Source: Ruminococcus sp. UBA3767
GTDB taxonomy: Bacteria; Bacillota; Clostridia; Oscillospirales; Ruminococcaceae
DNA length: 11,574 nucleotides
NCBI GenBank assembly: GCA_002371625.1
Contig: DFFV01000093.1
Location: 10,212-21,785 of the forward strand
Direction: 5' to 3'
Shown: positions 1 to 7,100 of the stretch, piece after piece
How the letters are laid out: each line of letters starts with the position of its first letter
Numbering within the stretch: position 1 is the stretch's first letter
Translations under genes and position numbers: made by a program
Notes under the pieces: model-generated
What the model was told of the DNA's origin: nothing
Seen by the model: only the letters and a program-made list of their open reading frames with translations
Databases searched by the model: none

Positions 1-83
1 CATAAGTTGTAATTCTGATTTAAAAAGTAAGAAATAATAAATGGAGCAAAGCTCCTACATATTCTGATTTGTGTTAGTAACAA
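1..83. other. Intergenic tail downstream of spoVAC
   Basis: No gene is supported here. On the minus strand this is the 3' flank of spoVAC. It holds a small hairpin (41-56) and a perfect 10-base direct repeat, ATTCTGATTT, at 12-21 and 61-70, on either side of that hairpin. The minus-strand triplet at 3-1 reads ATG, but nothing like a ribosome binding site precedes it, so it is not called as the start of the next gene. A spoVAD gene would be expected beyond the left edge if the usual spoVAC-spoVAD-spoVAE order holds, but it cannot be seen. Confidence 0.5.
22..55 (-). terminator. Weak hairpin, possible terminator after spoVAC
   Basis: Read on the minus strand, GGAGC (55-51), a three-base loop TTT and GCTCC (47-43) form a 5-bp GC-rich hairpin. 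A T-rich stretch of about 20 bases follows. It lies about 30 bases beyond the spoVAC stop. The stem is short for an intrinsic terminator and the T tract is broken by other bases, so it may only attenuate readthrough into a following spoVA gene. Confidence 0.35.
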
Positions 84-530
84 TTATGTCATTACGTAGT
101 AGATGATGCCATATATCACGCCTGCGAGCGTTCCATAGAGGATCACCGGACCGCATATAACAAATATTTTTGCGCCAAGCCCTGTTATGAACCCCTCGGT
201 CTTGAATTCCAGCGCAGGTGCCGCAACAGCATTTGCAAAGCCGGTTATGGGCACAAGCGTTCCTGCGCCTGCGTGCTTTGCCAGCTTTTCGTACCAGCCA
301 AGTGCGGTTGTAAGAGCCGAAAGGAACACCAGCGTTACCGAAACGCACAACAGCGCCGTTTTCTGCTCCAGCCCGAAATACTTGTAGGCATCGCCCAGCC
401 CCTGCCCTATAACACATATCCCACCGCCGACAAAAAACGCTTTTGGTATAGTCATCTGCCAATGCGTCGGCTTGCTCGCTCGCTTGTACATCTTTTCATA
501 CTGCGCTTTGCTCACGCTCATTCCTGTCAT
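84..530 (-). CDS. spoVAC: Stage V sporulation protein AC (SpoVAC)
   Basis: This encodes a 148-residue membrane protein of the SpoVA family. In Bacillus, SpoVA proteins are made in the forespore and move dipicolinic acid across the inner spore membrane during sporulation and germination; SpoVAC is reported to form a mechanosensitive channel. The recognisable family block is at residues 86-113 (HAGAGTLVPITGFANAV, then ALEFKTEG), which is typical of SpoVAC. Hydrophobic spans lie near residues 29-47, 58-77, 89-106 and 118-145. The length is close to the roughly 150 residues usual for SpoVAC. The ATG at 530-528 is chosen because GGAGG (543-539) lies eight bases upstream; a second Met at residue 4 has no better site. 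A sigma-G promoter match lies just upstream. The gene is inverted relative to the nearby spoIIA operon and separated from it by a GH26 gene, unlike the order in B. subtilis. Confidence 0.93.
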   Translation of the reverse strand: MTGMSVSKAQYEKMYKRASKPTHWQMTIPKAFFVGGGICVIGQGLGDAYKYFGLEQKTALLCVSVTLVFLSALTTALGWYEKLAKHAGAGTLVPITGFANAVAAPALEFKTEGFITGLGAKIFVICGPVILYGTLAGVIYGIIYYVMT

Positions 531-534
531 AAAT

Positions 535-577
535 AAAACCTCCGTAACAGCTTTTATAGCTATTATGCGGAGGTTTT
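535..577. terminator. Terminator-like hairpin after the GH26 gene, covering the spoVAC ribosome site
   Basis: A perfect 10-bp stem pairs 535-544 with 568-577. Seven bases separate it from the GH26 stop codon. On the minus strand the 3' arm is followed by ATTT after its own four T residues, giving an intrinsic terminator for GH26. On the plus strand it is followed by TTGTTTTT, so it could also work in that direction. The 3' arm on the minus strand contains the GGAGG ribosome binding site of spoVAC, so transcripts reading through from GH26 would have that site paired. The loop holds a second small AGCT/AGCT pairing. Confidence 0.7.
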
Positions 578-589
578 TTGTTTTTATTC
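561..589 (-). promoter_or_regulatory. Sigma-G promoter for spoVAC
   Basis: On the minus strand, GAATA (589-585) and CATAATA (567-561) are separated by 17 bases. Both match the recalled B. subtilis sigma-G consensus (GHATR, then CATWHTA, spacing 17-18) at every position. Transcription would start near 554, giving a leader of about 24 bases that contains the GGAGG site of spoVAC. The -35 element overlaps the GH26 stop codon (586-584), and the spacer contains one arm of the GH26 terminator. The spoVA genes are known sigma-G targets, which supports the call. No transcript data are available here. Confidence 0.62.
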
Positions 590-2326
590 TGCCTTGGATG
601 AAGACGACGATGCTTTTTCTTTTTCCTTCTTTTCCTTTTCAGCCTTTTCTTTTTCGGCTTTTTCCTTGGCAAGCTGCTCCTGCTTTTGCAGGTCTTCCTT
701 CATTTTTGCCGGCAAAGGCAGCTTTTCACGGGTTATCGTCAGGTTGTTGTTGTACATCAGCTGAAGTGCCTTTTCGGTGTTGTGCTCCTGCGAAAGCGTG
801 CCGTCTGTCTTGAGCACATAGTTTGCGCCCCACTGCCCTATGAATGACCAGTAAGCCTTTCTGTCTGCTATGTTCTGGATAGAGGGGAAGTTGCCGCATT
901 CGGTTATCGCAGCGGGCTTGTTGCGTGATATTCGTTGCAGGTAAACAAGGTTCGCAACTGCGCTGTCCTCGTCGTTTTCGGTGTAAATATCCACCGAGAG
1001 CATATCGCACATATCGTTGCCGACATACCACTGGTCGCTCTGTGCGCTCCATACCCATATCAGATTGTTCAGCTTGTGGTATGCGGTGTAGCGTGTGTAC
1101 ATCAGCTTCCACAGCCATTTATATGATTTTGCGTCCTTGCCCCACCAGAAATATCCGTTGCTCGCCTCGTGCAGCGGCCGCCATATAACAGGTATCCCCT
1201 TGTCACGCAGCGATGCAAGCGTCTGCGCAGCGGTATCCATATCCTTTATCAGCGCAAGGCACTGCGGTGAGATCTTTTTGTCCGCAGCTAGCTTTTCAAG
1301 CTCCTCAATGCTCTTTTGCGCAATATTTTCCTCTGTTACAGCCTTTGCAAGATCAAAATCCGTTTCTGCGATGTAACAGCTGCTCTTGTCCGATGGTGCG
1401 TTCCAGTGCCACATATATGCCACGATACCGCCCTGCTCGGCGTATTTTTCAGCGCAGGAAAGCTCCTTTTGCATGATCTCTGCCGAGTCCTTGTCGGTAA
1501 TGTTCATAAGATCACCGAAGCGTATCGCAGGGTGCTTGCCCGTAGTCTTGTACATCATGTCGCTTTCAAGCGTTGCGCTGACAGTGTCGTGCTGCGCAAG
1601 CAGAACCGATTTCCCGTAGACCGAGCAAATATAATTGTAAAGCGCCTTTGCGTTATCGTCCGAATTCTTATTTGAAAGAGCGGGATCTTTGAGCGTAAGA
1701 TCCAGCTTTGCAATGTCCTCGCTCGCAGTCATAAAGCAGTAGTCTATGTCCAGCTTTTCGTCGGGGATCTCGATAGTTACCGTGTGCTTGCCCTGCTCGA
1801 TATAGCAGTTGAGCACTGTGATTATCTCAAACTGACCGTTGCCTGTTGTGGTAAAATCGCTCAGCTTTTTGCCGTCGCAAACTATGCCGTTCTTTTTAGC
1901 CTCGTCCGAAGCTAAAACGATGCCGACGTGATAATACTGTGACTGAGGCAGGTCAAATTCAACGCTCCACTGATCCTTTGTCTTTATGCCCGTAACATAG
2001 CCTTTTCCGTGGTAGTCCTTGCGTGTGGCTGCCACCTTTGCACCGCCTGACAGCTTTCCGTCCTCAGCCTCCTTGGTCGATGAGAACTTGGTGTATGTCA
2101 TACCGCTGCCGATAATGGTCTGGTCGGGAATGTCGGGTATTTTATCTTCCTTTGGCTTCTCGTCTTCTTTCTGCGATGATGTCGTGGTAGTTTCCACCTT
2201 TGAAGATGATTCATCAGGTGCTTTGACGGAATTAAGATCGCTCTTTGATACACTTTTGCCGCAGCCTGTAACTAAAAGTGCAGCTGCACAGGAGAGTATA
2301 GCAAGGAGCGTTTTTTTCTTTTTCAT
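584..2326 (-). CDS. Lipoprotein glycoside hydrolase family 26 (probable beta-mannanase) with CBM35-like domain
   Basis: This encodes a 580-residue secreted lipoprotein that probably cleaves beta-mannan at the cell surface. A Lys-rich start and hydrophobic stretch lead to a lipobox (VTGC, lipid-anchored Cys22). A Ser/Thr/Glu/Lys linker runs to about residue 70. Residues 85-200 resemble a CBM35/CBM6-type beta-sandwich (EAEDGKLSGG, GKGYVTGI). The GH26 barrel covers about 225-530 with both catalytic motifs: acid/base Glu387 in RPLHE, followed by GYFWWG, and nucleophile Glu476 in AITECG. Residues 543-580 form a Lys/Glu tail ending in Ser residues. The ATG at 2326-2324 is preferred over a GTG at 2356 because the lipoprotein signal starts there, GGAAAGGA (2345-2338) precedes it, and the GTG lies almost at the predicted transcript start. 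Substrate within GH26 (mannan, glucan or xylan) is not settled by sequence reading; mannan is the commonest. Confidence 0.88.
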   Translation of the reverse strand: MKKKKTLLAILSCAAALLVTGCGKSVSKSDLNSVKAPDESSSKVETTTTSSQKEDEKPKEDKIPDIPDQTIIGSGMTYTKFSSTKEAEDGKLSGGAKVAATRKDYHGKGYVTGIKTKDQWSVEFDLPQSQYYHVGIVLASDEAKKNGIVCDGKKLSDFTTTGNGQFEIITVLNCYIEQGKHTVTIEIPDEKLDIDYCFMTASEDIAKLDLTLKDPALSNKNSDDNAKALYNYICSVYGKSVLLAQHDTVSATLESDMMYKTTGKHPAIRFGDLMNITDKDSAEIMQKELSCAEKYAEQGGIVAYMWHWNAPSDKSSCYIAETDFDLAKAVTEENIAQKSIEELEKLAADKKISPQCLALIKDMDTAAQTLASLRDKGIPVIWRPLHEASNGYFWWGKDAKSYKWLWKLMYTRYTAYHKLNNLIWVWSAQSDQWYVGNDMCDMLSVDIYTENDEDSAVANLVYLQRISRNKPAAITECGNFPSIQNIADRKAYWSFIGQWGANYVLKTDGTLSQEHNTEKALQLMYNNNLTITREKLPLPAKMKEDLQKQEQLAKEKAEKEKAEKEKKEKEKASSSSSKAE

Positions 2327-2364
2327 CTTTATTAACGTCCTTTCCGTAATTTTCACACAAAGTG

Positions 2365-2393
2365 ATTATAACATATATTTTTCATTCTTGCAA
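2365..2393 (-). promoter_or_regulatory. Sigma-A promoter of the GH26 gene
   Basis: On the minus strand a -35 TTGCAA (2393-2388) is followed after 17 bases by a perfect TATAAT (2370-2365). TG one base upstream of the -10 makes it an extended -10. Transcription would start near 2358, leaving a leader of about 30 bases before the ATG at 2326. This is one of the strongest promoter matches in the window. Confidence 0.75.
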
Positions 2394-2557
2394 GCAATAA
2401 TGCGCATAAAGCCCGTTTATACACAAAAAGTTCGTTATTTTTCCAAAGCCCGTACTTTAAAAATGCAGTTTTTTCCTGCTGCGTTAATGCGACAAAAACC
2501 GTGTGCAGTATATGCTATCATATTCACGCAGAGAAAAAATATGAAAGGAATGGTTTC
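2394..2557 (+). promoter_or_regulatory. spoIIA control region with candidate Spo0A box and extended -10
   Basis: This divergent region precedes spoIIAA. TGCGACAAA at 2488-2496 is, read on the minus strand, TTTGTCGCA, which matches eight of nine bases of the recalled Spo0A box TTTGTCGAA. Downstream, TGCTATCAT at 2513-2521 is a good extended -10, which would put the transcript start near 2528 and the box near -36. No GAAT-type sigma-H -10 could be found, although sigma-H drives spoIIA in B. subtilis. A GCGACA at 2489-2494 could act as a poor -35, but its spacing to the -10 is 21 bases. The ribosome site is AAAGGAA (2544-2550), seven bases before the ATG. Confidence 0.38.
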
Positions 2558-2917
2558 ATGAACGTAAGATTTATCACGGCCGCAGAAACACTTTGTGCAT
2601 TGCTTTCGGGCGATATCGACCACCACAGCGCCAAGGAGATACGCCGTGAGATAGACATAGCCATAAAGGAGAACGATCCAAAGGAGCTGATACTTGATTT
2701 TGCAGCTGTTACCTTTATGGATTCCTCGGGGATAGGGCTTGTTATGGGAAGATACAAGCTGATGAACGAAAAGGGCGGAAAGCTGGTCATTGCAAAAACT
2801 CCGGGCTATATCGCAAAGGTGATGCGTGTTTCGGGAGTGGGCAGGCTTGCAAAAATAGTTGATGATTACGAGCTTACACAGCAGCAGGAGGTGATGAAAA
2901 TTGAAACGGCAAATTAA
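2558..2917 (+). CDS. spoIIAA: Anti-sigma-F factor antagonist SpoIIAA
   Basis: A 119-residue STAS-domain protein, near the 117 residues of the B. subtilis protein. Unphosphorylated SpoIIAA binds SpoIIAB and frees sigma-F in the forespore; SpoIIAB inactivates it by phosphorylating a serine, and SpoIIE removes that phosphate. The phosphorylation motif is clear at residues 53-60 (FMDSSGIG); Ser57 matches Ser58 of B. subtilis, and the following MGRYKLM also matches the family. The ATG at 2558 is preferred over one in the same frame at 2501 because it has AAAGGAA upstream and gives the usual family start (MNVRF); the 2501 start would add 19 residues that overlap the likely promoter. It is the first gene of the operon, and its last 17 bases overlap spoIIAB, which suggests translational coupling. 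No spoIIE is visible in the window. Confidence 0.96.
   Translation: MNVRFITAAETLCALLSGDIDHHSAKEIRREIDIAIKENDPKELILDFAAVTFMDSSGIGLVMGRYKLMNEKGGKLVIAKTPGYIAKVMRVSGVGRLAKIVDDYELTQQQEVMKIETAN
2886..2903 (+). promoter_or_regulatory. Ribosome binding site that fixes a TTG start for spoIIAB
   Basis: AGGAGGTGAT at 2886-2895 is a full complement to the 16S rRNA 3' end. It sits nine bases (measured from GGAGG) before TTG at 2901-2903. The only nearby downstream ATG in frame, at 2922, has no such site. This decides in favour of the TTG start, inside the 3' end of spoIIAA. Confidence 0.8.
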
Positions 2918-3344
2918 CGAGATGAAGGTCGTTTTTCCCAGTTTATCTCACAATGAGCGCTTTGCTCGAATTGCAGTCAGTGGTTTCGTATCATTTATTG
3001 ATCCTAAGGTCGATGAGCTTGCCGACATCAAGACCGCAGTCAGCGAAGCGGTCACAAACTGCATCGTCCACGCCTACCCCGATGCAGTCGGAAAAATAGA
3101 GCTTTGCGTAAAGGTGTTTGAAGACAACACCATAACCATACGCATAAGCGATAAGGGCTGCGGCATCGCAGATATAGGAAAGGCGATGCAGCCGCTTTTC
3201 ACAACTCGTCCCGATGAGGACAGGGCAGGCCTTGGCTTTGCGGTAATGGAGAGCTTTATGGATAAGGTCAGGGTGAAAAGCAGCGTAGGCAAGGGAACAA
3301 CAGTCACGCTGACAAAAAGCGTCACTGTGCGAAGTGAGCAATGA
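2901..3344 (+). CDS. spoIIAB: Anti-sigma-F factor / SpoIIAA kinase SpoIIAB
   Basis: A 147-residue GHKL-fold serine kinase and anti-sigma factor. It holds sigma-F inactive in an ATP-bound complex and phosphorylates SpoIIAA. The ATP-site motifs are present: N box Glu49-Asn53 (EAVTN), G1 box DKGCG (84-88), and the lid and G2 region TTRPDEDRAGLGF (101-113), which closely follows B. subtilis. The start is TTG at 2901, supported by a perfect ribosome site and by alignment of NEMKVVFPSLS with the early NEM and FSALS of the Bacillus protein. The gene overlaps spoIIAA by 17 bases, and its stop shares ATGA with the sigF start at 3341, so the three proteins are probably made in fixed ratio. No key residue appears to be missing. 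Confidence 0.96.
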   Translation: MKRQINEMKVVFPSLSHNERFARIAVSGFVSFIDPKVDELADIKTAVSEAVTNCIVHAYPDAVGKIELCVKVFEDNTITIRISDKGCGIADIGKAMQPLFTTRPDEDRAGLGFAVMESFMDKVRVKSSVGKGTTVTLTKSVTVRSEQ

Positions 3345-4012
3345 GCAAGCGTGGACAGCCCTCGGCAGCTTCCCCCGCAGCAGAGGATAATCTCGGGCTG
3401 GTGCACCTTTGCGCAAACAGGTTCACCGGCAGAGGCATAGAGTATGAGGAGCTTTATTCGGCAGGCTGCGTAGGCTTGCTCAAGGCGGTAAAGGCATTTG
3501 ATAAAAGCAGGGGAGTCATGTTTTCCACCTATGCCGTTCCCGTTATCCTCGGGGAGATAAAGCGCCTTTTCCGTGACGGCGGAACGGTAAAAGTTTCACG
3601 CAGCATAAAGGAGCTTTACCTGCGCCTTTCACGGCTGCGTGAGAGCTATACCGCAGACAACGGCTGTGAGCCGAGCATCTCACAGCTTGCGCAGCTCTCG
3701 GGCGAAAGCGAGGAAAATGTGGCACTCTCGCTCGGTGCAGGTCAGTATACTCTCAGCCTTACCGATGAGGGCGAGGACGGCACACGCCAGATAGATATAC
3801 CCGTAGGTGCGCCCGATGAGGAAATAACCGAAAAGCTGTCGCTCAGGCAGACGCTTGGTGCGCTTGAAAGGGAGGATAAAAAGCTGATATACCTGCGCTA
3901 TTATAAGGAGCTTACACAGACGCAGACCGCTAAGGTGCTGGGCATGACTCAGGTGCAGGTGTCACGCAGGGAAAAGAAAATAATAGAAAAAATGAGAGAA
4001 AGTATGCTGTAA
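3341..4012 (+). CDS. sigF: RNA polymerase sigma-F factor (SpoIIAC)
   Basis: A 223-residue sigma-70 family factor that starts forespore-specific transcription after asymmetric division. Region 2 spans about residues 16-85 (YEELYSAGCVGLLKAV, FSTYAVPVILGEIKR, then RDGGTVKVSR). Region 3 follows to about 145. Region 4 covers 165-220, with a helix-turn-helix at 192-215 (TQTQTAKVLGMTQVQVSRR). Length is slightly shorter than the roughly 255 residues of B. subtilis; the N-terminus looks trimmed. The ATG overlaps the spoIIAB stop as ATGA, with no strong ribosome site of its own, so it likely depends on coupled translation. Position third after spoIIAA and spoIIAB separates it from the related sigma-G and sigma-B. 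No clear terminator follows, so some transcripts may continue into the large surface-protein gene. Confidence 0.95.
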   Translation: MSKRGQPSAASPAAEDNLGLVHLCANRFTGRGIEYEELYSAGCVGLLKAVKAFDKSRGVMFSTYAVPVILGEIKRLFRDGGTVKVSRSIKELYLRLSRLRESYTADNGCEPSISQLAQLSGESEENVALSLGAGQYTLSLTDEGEDGTRQIDIPVGAPDEEITEKLSLRQTLGALEREDKKLIYLRYYKELTQTQTAKVLGMTQVQVSRREKKIIEKMRESML

Positions 4013-4076
4013 GCAATAATTAGCTACCCTTTATTTGTGCCCGTTTTGTTCAAACAGCCAAATAGCATTATTTTCA

Positions 4077-4105
4077 TTGACTTTACAAATGATTTGTTGT
4101 ATAAT
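4077..4105 (+). promoter_or_regulatory. Sigma-A promoter of the large surface-protein gene
   Basis: TTGACT (4077-4082), a 17-base spacer and a perfect TATAAT (4100-4105) make a near-consensus vegetative promoter. A second TATAAT overlaps downstream at 4106-4111 but is badly spaced. The start would be near 4112, giving a leader of about 76 bases in which nothing resembling a riboswitch was seen. The remainder of 4013-4187 holds only a weak inverted pairing after sigF and the GAGGTG ribosome site at 4176-4181. Confidence 0.78.
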
Positions 4106-4187
4106 TATAATGAATAAATGTGTGGATTTAATAGGATTGTCAATTGGAAATAGTGTTATTGTGAATGAAATGAATGAGGTGCAAAGA

Positions 4188-7100
4188 ATGAAAAAAAGGA
4201 TCCTTTCGGCTGCGCTGGCGCTGTGTATGATGTTCGGCTCGGCAGCAGCACTTCCCCAAGGCATTTTCGGCAGTGAAACATCAATAACTGCAAGCGCAAT
4301 TACAAGCGGTGATTATGCATATACCGAGCTTAGCGACGGGACTGCACAGATCACAAGATATAACGGCAGCAGTACATCTATCACCATACCTCCAACCATA
4401 GATGGCAAGACTGTAACATCTGTCAAGAGACTGGCAAGTACCCTGAAAGCAAATACCACATTGGCATCTGTTACTATCCCAAGCTCTGTCAAGACAGTAG
4501 AGGAGGGTGCTTTCAGATACTGTCAGGCGCTCACGAGCGTGACGTTCAAGGGAGATATCGAATCTATCGGCTCGGCAGCATTTGACGGCTGTATCAAGCT
4601 GACGACCATGAAGCTGCCAAACGGTATAAAGACATTACCTGCCAATCTTTTCTGCGGATGCACCTCGCTCACATCTGTAACTATACCGGCTTCTGTTACC
4701 AGCGTAAGCTCTAAAGTATTCGGCTCGCCTGATAATGAGAGCCTGGGCGACCTTTGCACCAAGCTGCAGACGATAACGGTAGACTCGGGCAACAGCAGCT
4801 TCAGTTCTGTTGACGGAGTGCTTTATAACAAGGCGAAGACAGCTATTATCTGGTGCCCTTATGATAAGACAAGCCTTAATATACCGGGAACGGTCAAATC
4901 TATCCCTGCAGATACTATATACTGCAAGGCCACAAGCATAACACTCAACTCGGGTACTCAATCAATAGCAGCACAGGCTTTTGTTTTCTGTCCGCAGCTT
5001 AAAACAATAACTATCCCCGCATCGGTAACAAACCTGGGTTCTCAGTCGGTGGGTTATACCAAAGCAAGTATGTTTGATGAGGCTACAAAGATCCAATCGT
5101 TTACTATAAAGGGCTATAAAGGCTCGGCAGCTGAAAAGTATGCTAAAGATAACAACTTTACATTCGTTTCTATTGGTACATCCTGCACACACAGCTATAC
5201 AGCATCTTCATGGGCATGGACAGGCTACACCGCAGCAAAGGTAACGCTGAAATGCTCAAAGTGCAGCGAAACGACACAGGTAAGTGCCAATATCTCGTCC
5301 TCGGTCACAAAGGATTCTACCTGCACAGCAACAGGCACAAAAACCTATACCGCAACTGCAACTGTCGGCAGCCAGAATTTTAAAGACCAGAAAACAGAAA
5401 CAATAGCAGCCAAAGGTCACAGCTATTCCACAACGCCTACATGGTCGTGGAACGGCACAGCAAGCGCAACGGCATCATTCAAGTGCATAAGGTGCACAGA
5501 TACCAAGACTGTTAACGCAACTATAACATCAAAAACAACACCTGCCACTACCACAGCAGACGGAAAGACCGTTTATACGGCAACAGCAACATATAACGGC
5601 AAGAGCTATACCGATACCAAGACCGTTGTCATACCAAAGCTCAACTGCACACATTCTTATGCAGTTTCATCGTGGACTTGGTCGGGCTACACTTCCGCAA
5701 AGGTAAATCTCAAGTGCTCAAAGTGCGGCGATACAAGAACAGTAGATGCAATGGTCACATCAAGTGTCACCAAGGCAGCCACCTGCACAACAGCAGGCGT
5801 AAGAACTTACGCCGCAACGGTCACATTCAATTCCAAGAATTATTACGATACCAAGACCGAGACTATCGCAGCAACAGGTCACAGCTATTCCACAACGCCT
5901 ACATGGTCGTGGAACGGCACAGCAAGCGCAACGGCATCATTCAAGTGCACCAAGTGTACTGACGTAAAAACAGTTAATGCAACTATAACATCAAAAACAA
6001 CGCCTGCCACTACTACAGCAGACGGAAAGACCGTTTACACGGCAACAGCAACATATAACGGCAAGAGCTATACCGATACCAAGACTGTGGTCATTCCTAA
6101 GCTCAACTGCACACATTCTTATGCAGTTTCATCGTGGACTTGGTCGGGCTATAGTTCTGCAAAGGTAAATCTCAAGTGCTCAAAGTGCGGTGACACAAGA
6201 ACGGTAGATGCAATGGTCACATCAAGTGTCACCAAGGCAGCCACCTGCACAACAGCAGGCGTAAGAACTTACGCCGCAACGGTCACATTCAATTCCAAGA
6301 ATTATTACGATACCAAGACCGGGACTATCGCAGCAACAGGTCACAGCTGGGGAACACCGACTTGGAGCTGGAGCGGCACAACAAGTGCGACCGCAACATT
6401 CAAGTGCTCAAAGTGCGGAGCAACTCAGACTGCAAAAGCGACCATAGCTTCCTCGGTCACCAAGGCAGCCACCTGCACAACAGCAGGCGTAAGAACTTAC
6501 ACAGCAACGGTCACATTCAATTCCAAGAATTATTACGCTACCAAGACCGAGACTATCGCAGCAACAGGTCACAGCTGGGGAACACCGACATGGAGCTGGA
6601 ACGGCACAACAAGCGCAACAGCTACATTCAAGTGCTCAAAGTGCGGAGCAACACAGAGCGTATCAGCTAAGATAACTTCGGCTGAAACTACTTCGGCTAC
6701 CTGCACAACAGCAGGCGTAAAAACTTACACAGCAACGGTCACATTCAATTCCAAGAATTACACCGCTGCAAAGACCGAGACTATCGCAGCAACGGGTCAT
6801 AACTACGTTGCAAAAACCATAGCTCCTACCTGCACCGCACAGGGATATACCGAGCATACCTGCTCAAAGTGCGGAAACAGTTATAACGATAACTACAAAG
6901 CAGCAACAGGTCACACCTTTGGCGAAGCTCCGGAGTGGAAATGGGCAGCTGACTATTCTTCCGCAACTGCGACATTCAAGTGTACAAAAGAAGATCACGT
7001 TGAAACGATAAACGCTTCGATAAGCAAGACCGTCAAGGCAGCTACCTGCGCAGCAGAAGGCAGCACGACCTACAACGCAACTGTAAACTTCGGCGGAAAG

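Noticed and set aside
1..3. Minus-strand ATG at the left edge as the start of spoVAD
   Set aside because: No ribosome site precedes it and nothing of the protein can be read.
2327..2356. GTG start giving ten extra residues on the GH26 lipoprotein
   Set aside because: The predicted transcript start is near 2358, so the GTG would be almost leaderless, and the lipoprotein signal begins at the ATG at 2326.
2397..2557. Sigma-H promoter for spoIIA
   Set aside because: No GAAT-type -10 with an AGGA-type -35 could be found on the plus strand.
2019..2561. 180-codon plus-strand frame antisense to the GH26 start and running through the control region
   Set aside because: Its first part mirrors the GH26 N-terminus, and the rest crosses both promoters. 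No ribosome site or family motif was seen.
4022..4060. Possible terminator after sigF
   Set aside because: Only a short, bulged pairing (ATTTG with CAAAT) around a long loop was found, with no proper T run.
4035..4187. 51-codon upstream extension of the large surface-protein frame
   Set aside because: It runs across a near-consensus promoter (4077-4105), has no ribosome site at 4035, and would bury the signal peptide inside the protein.
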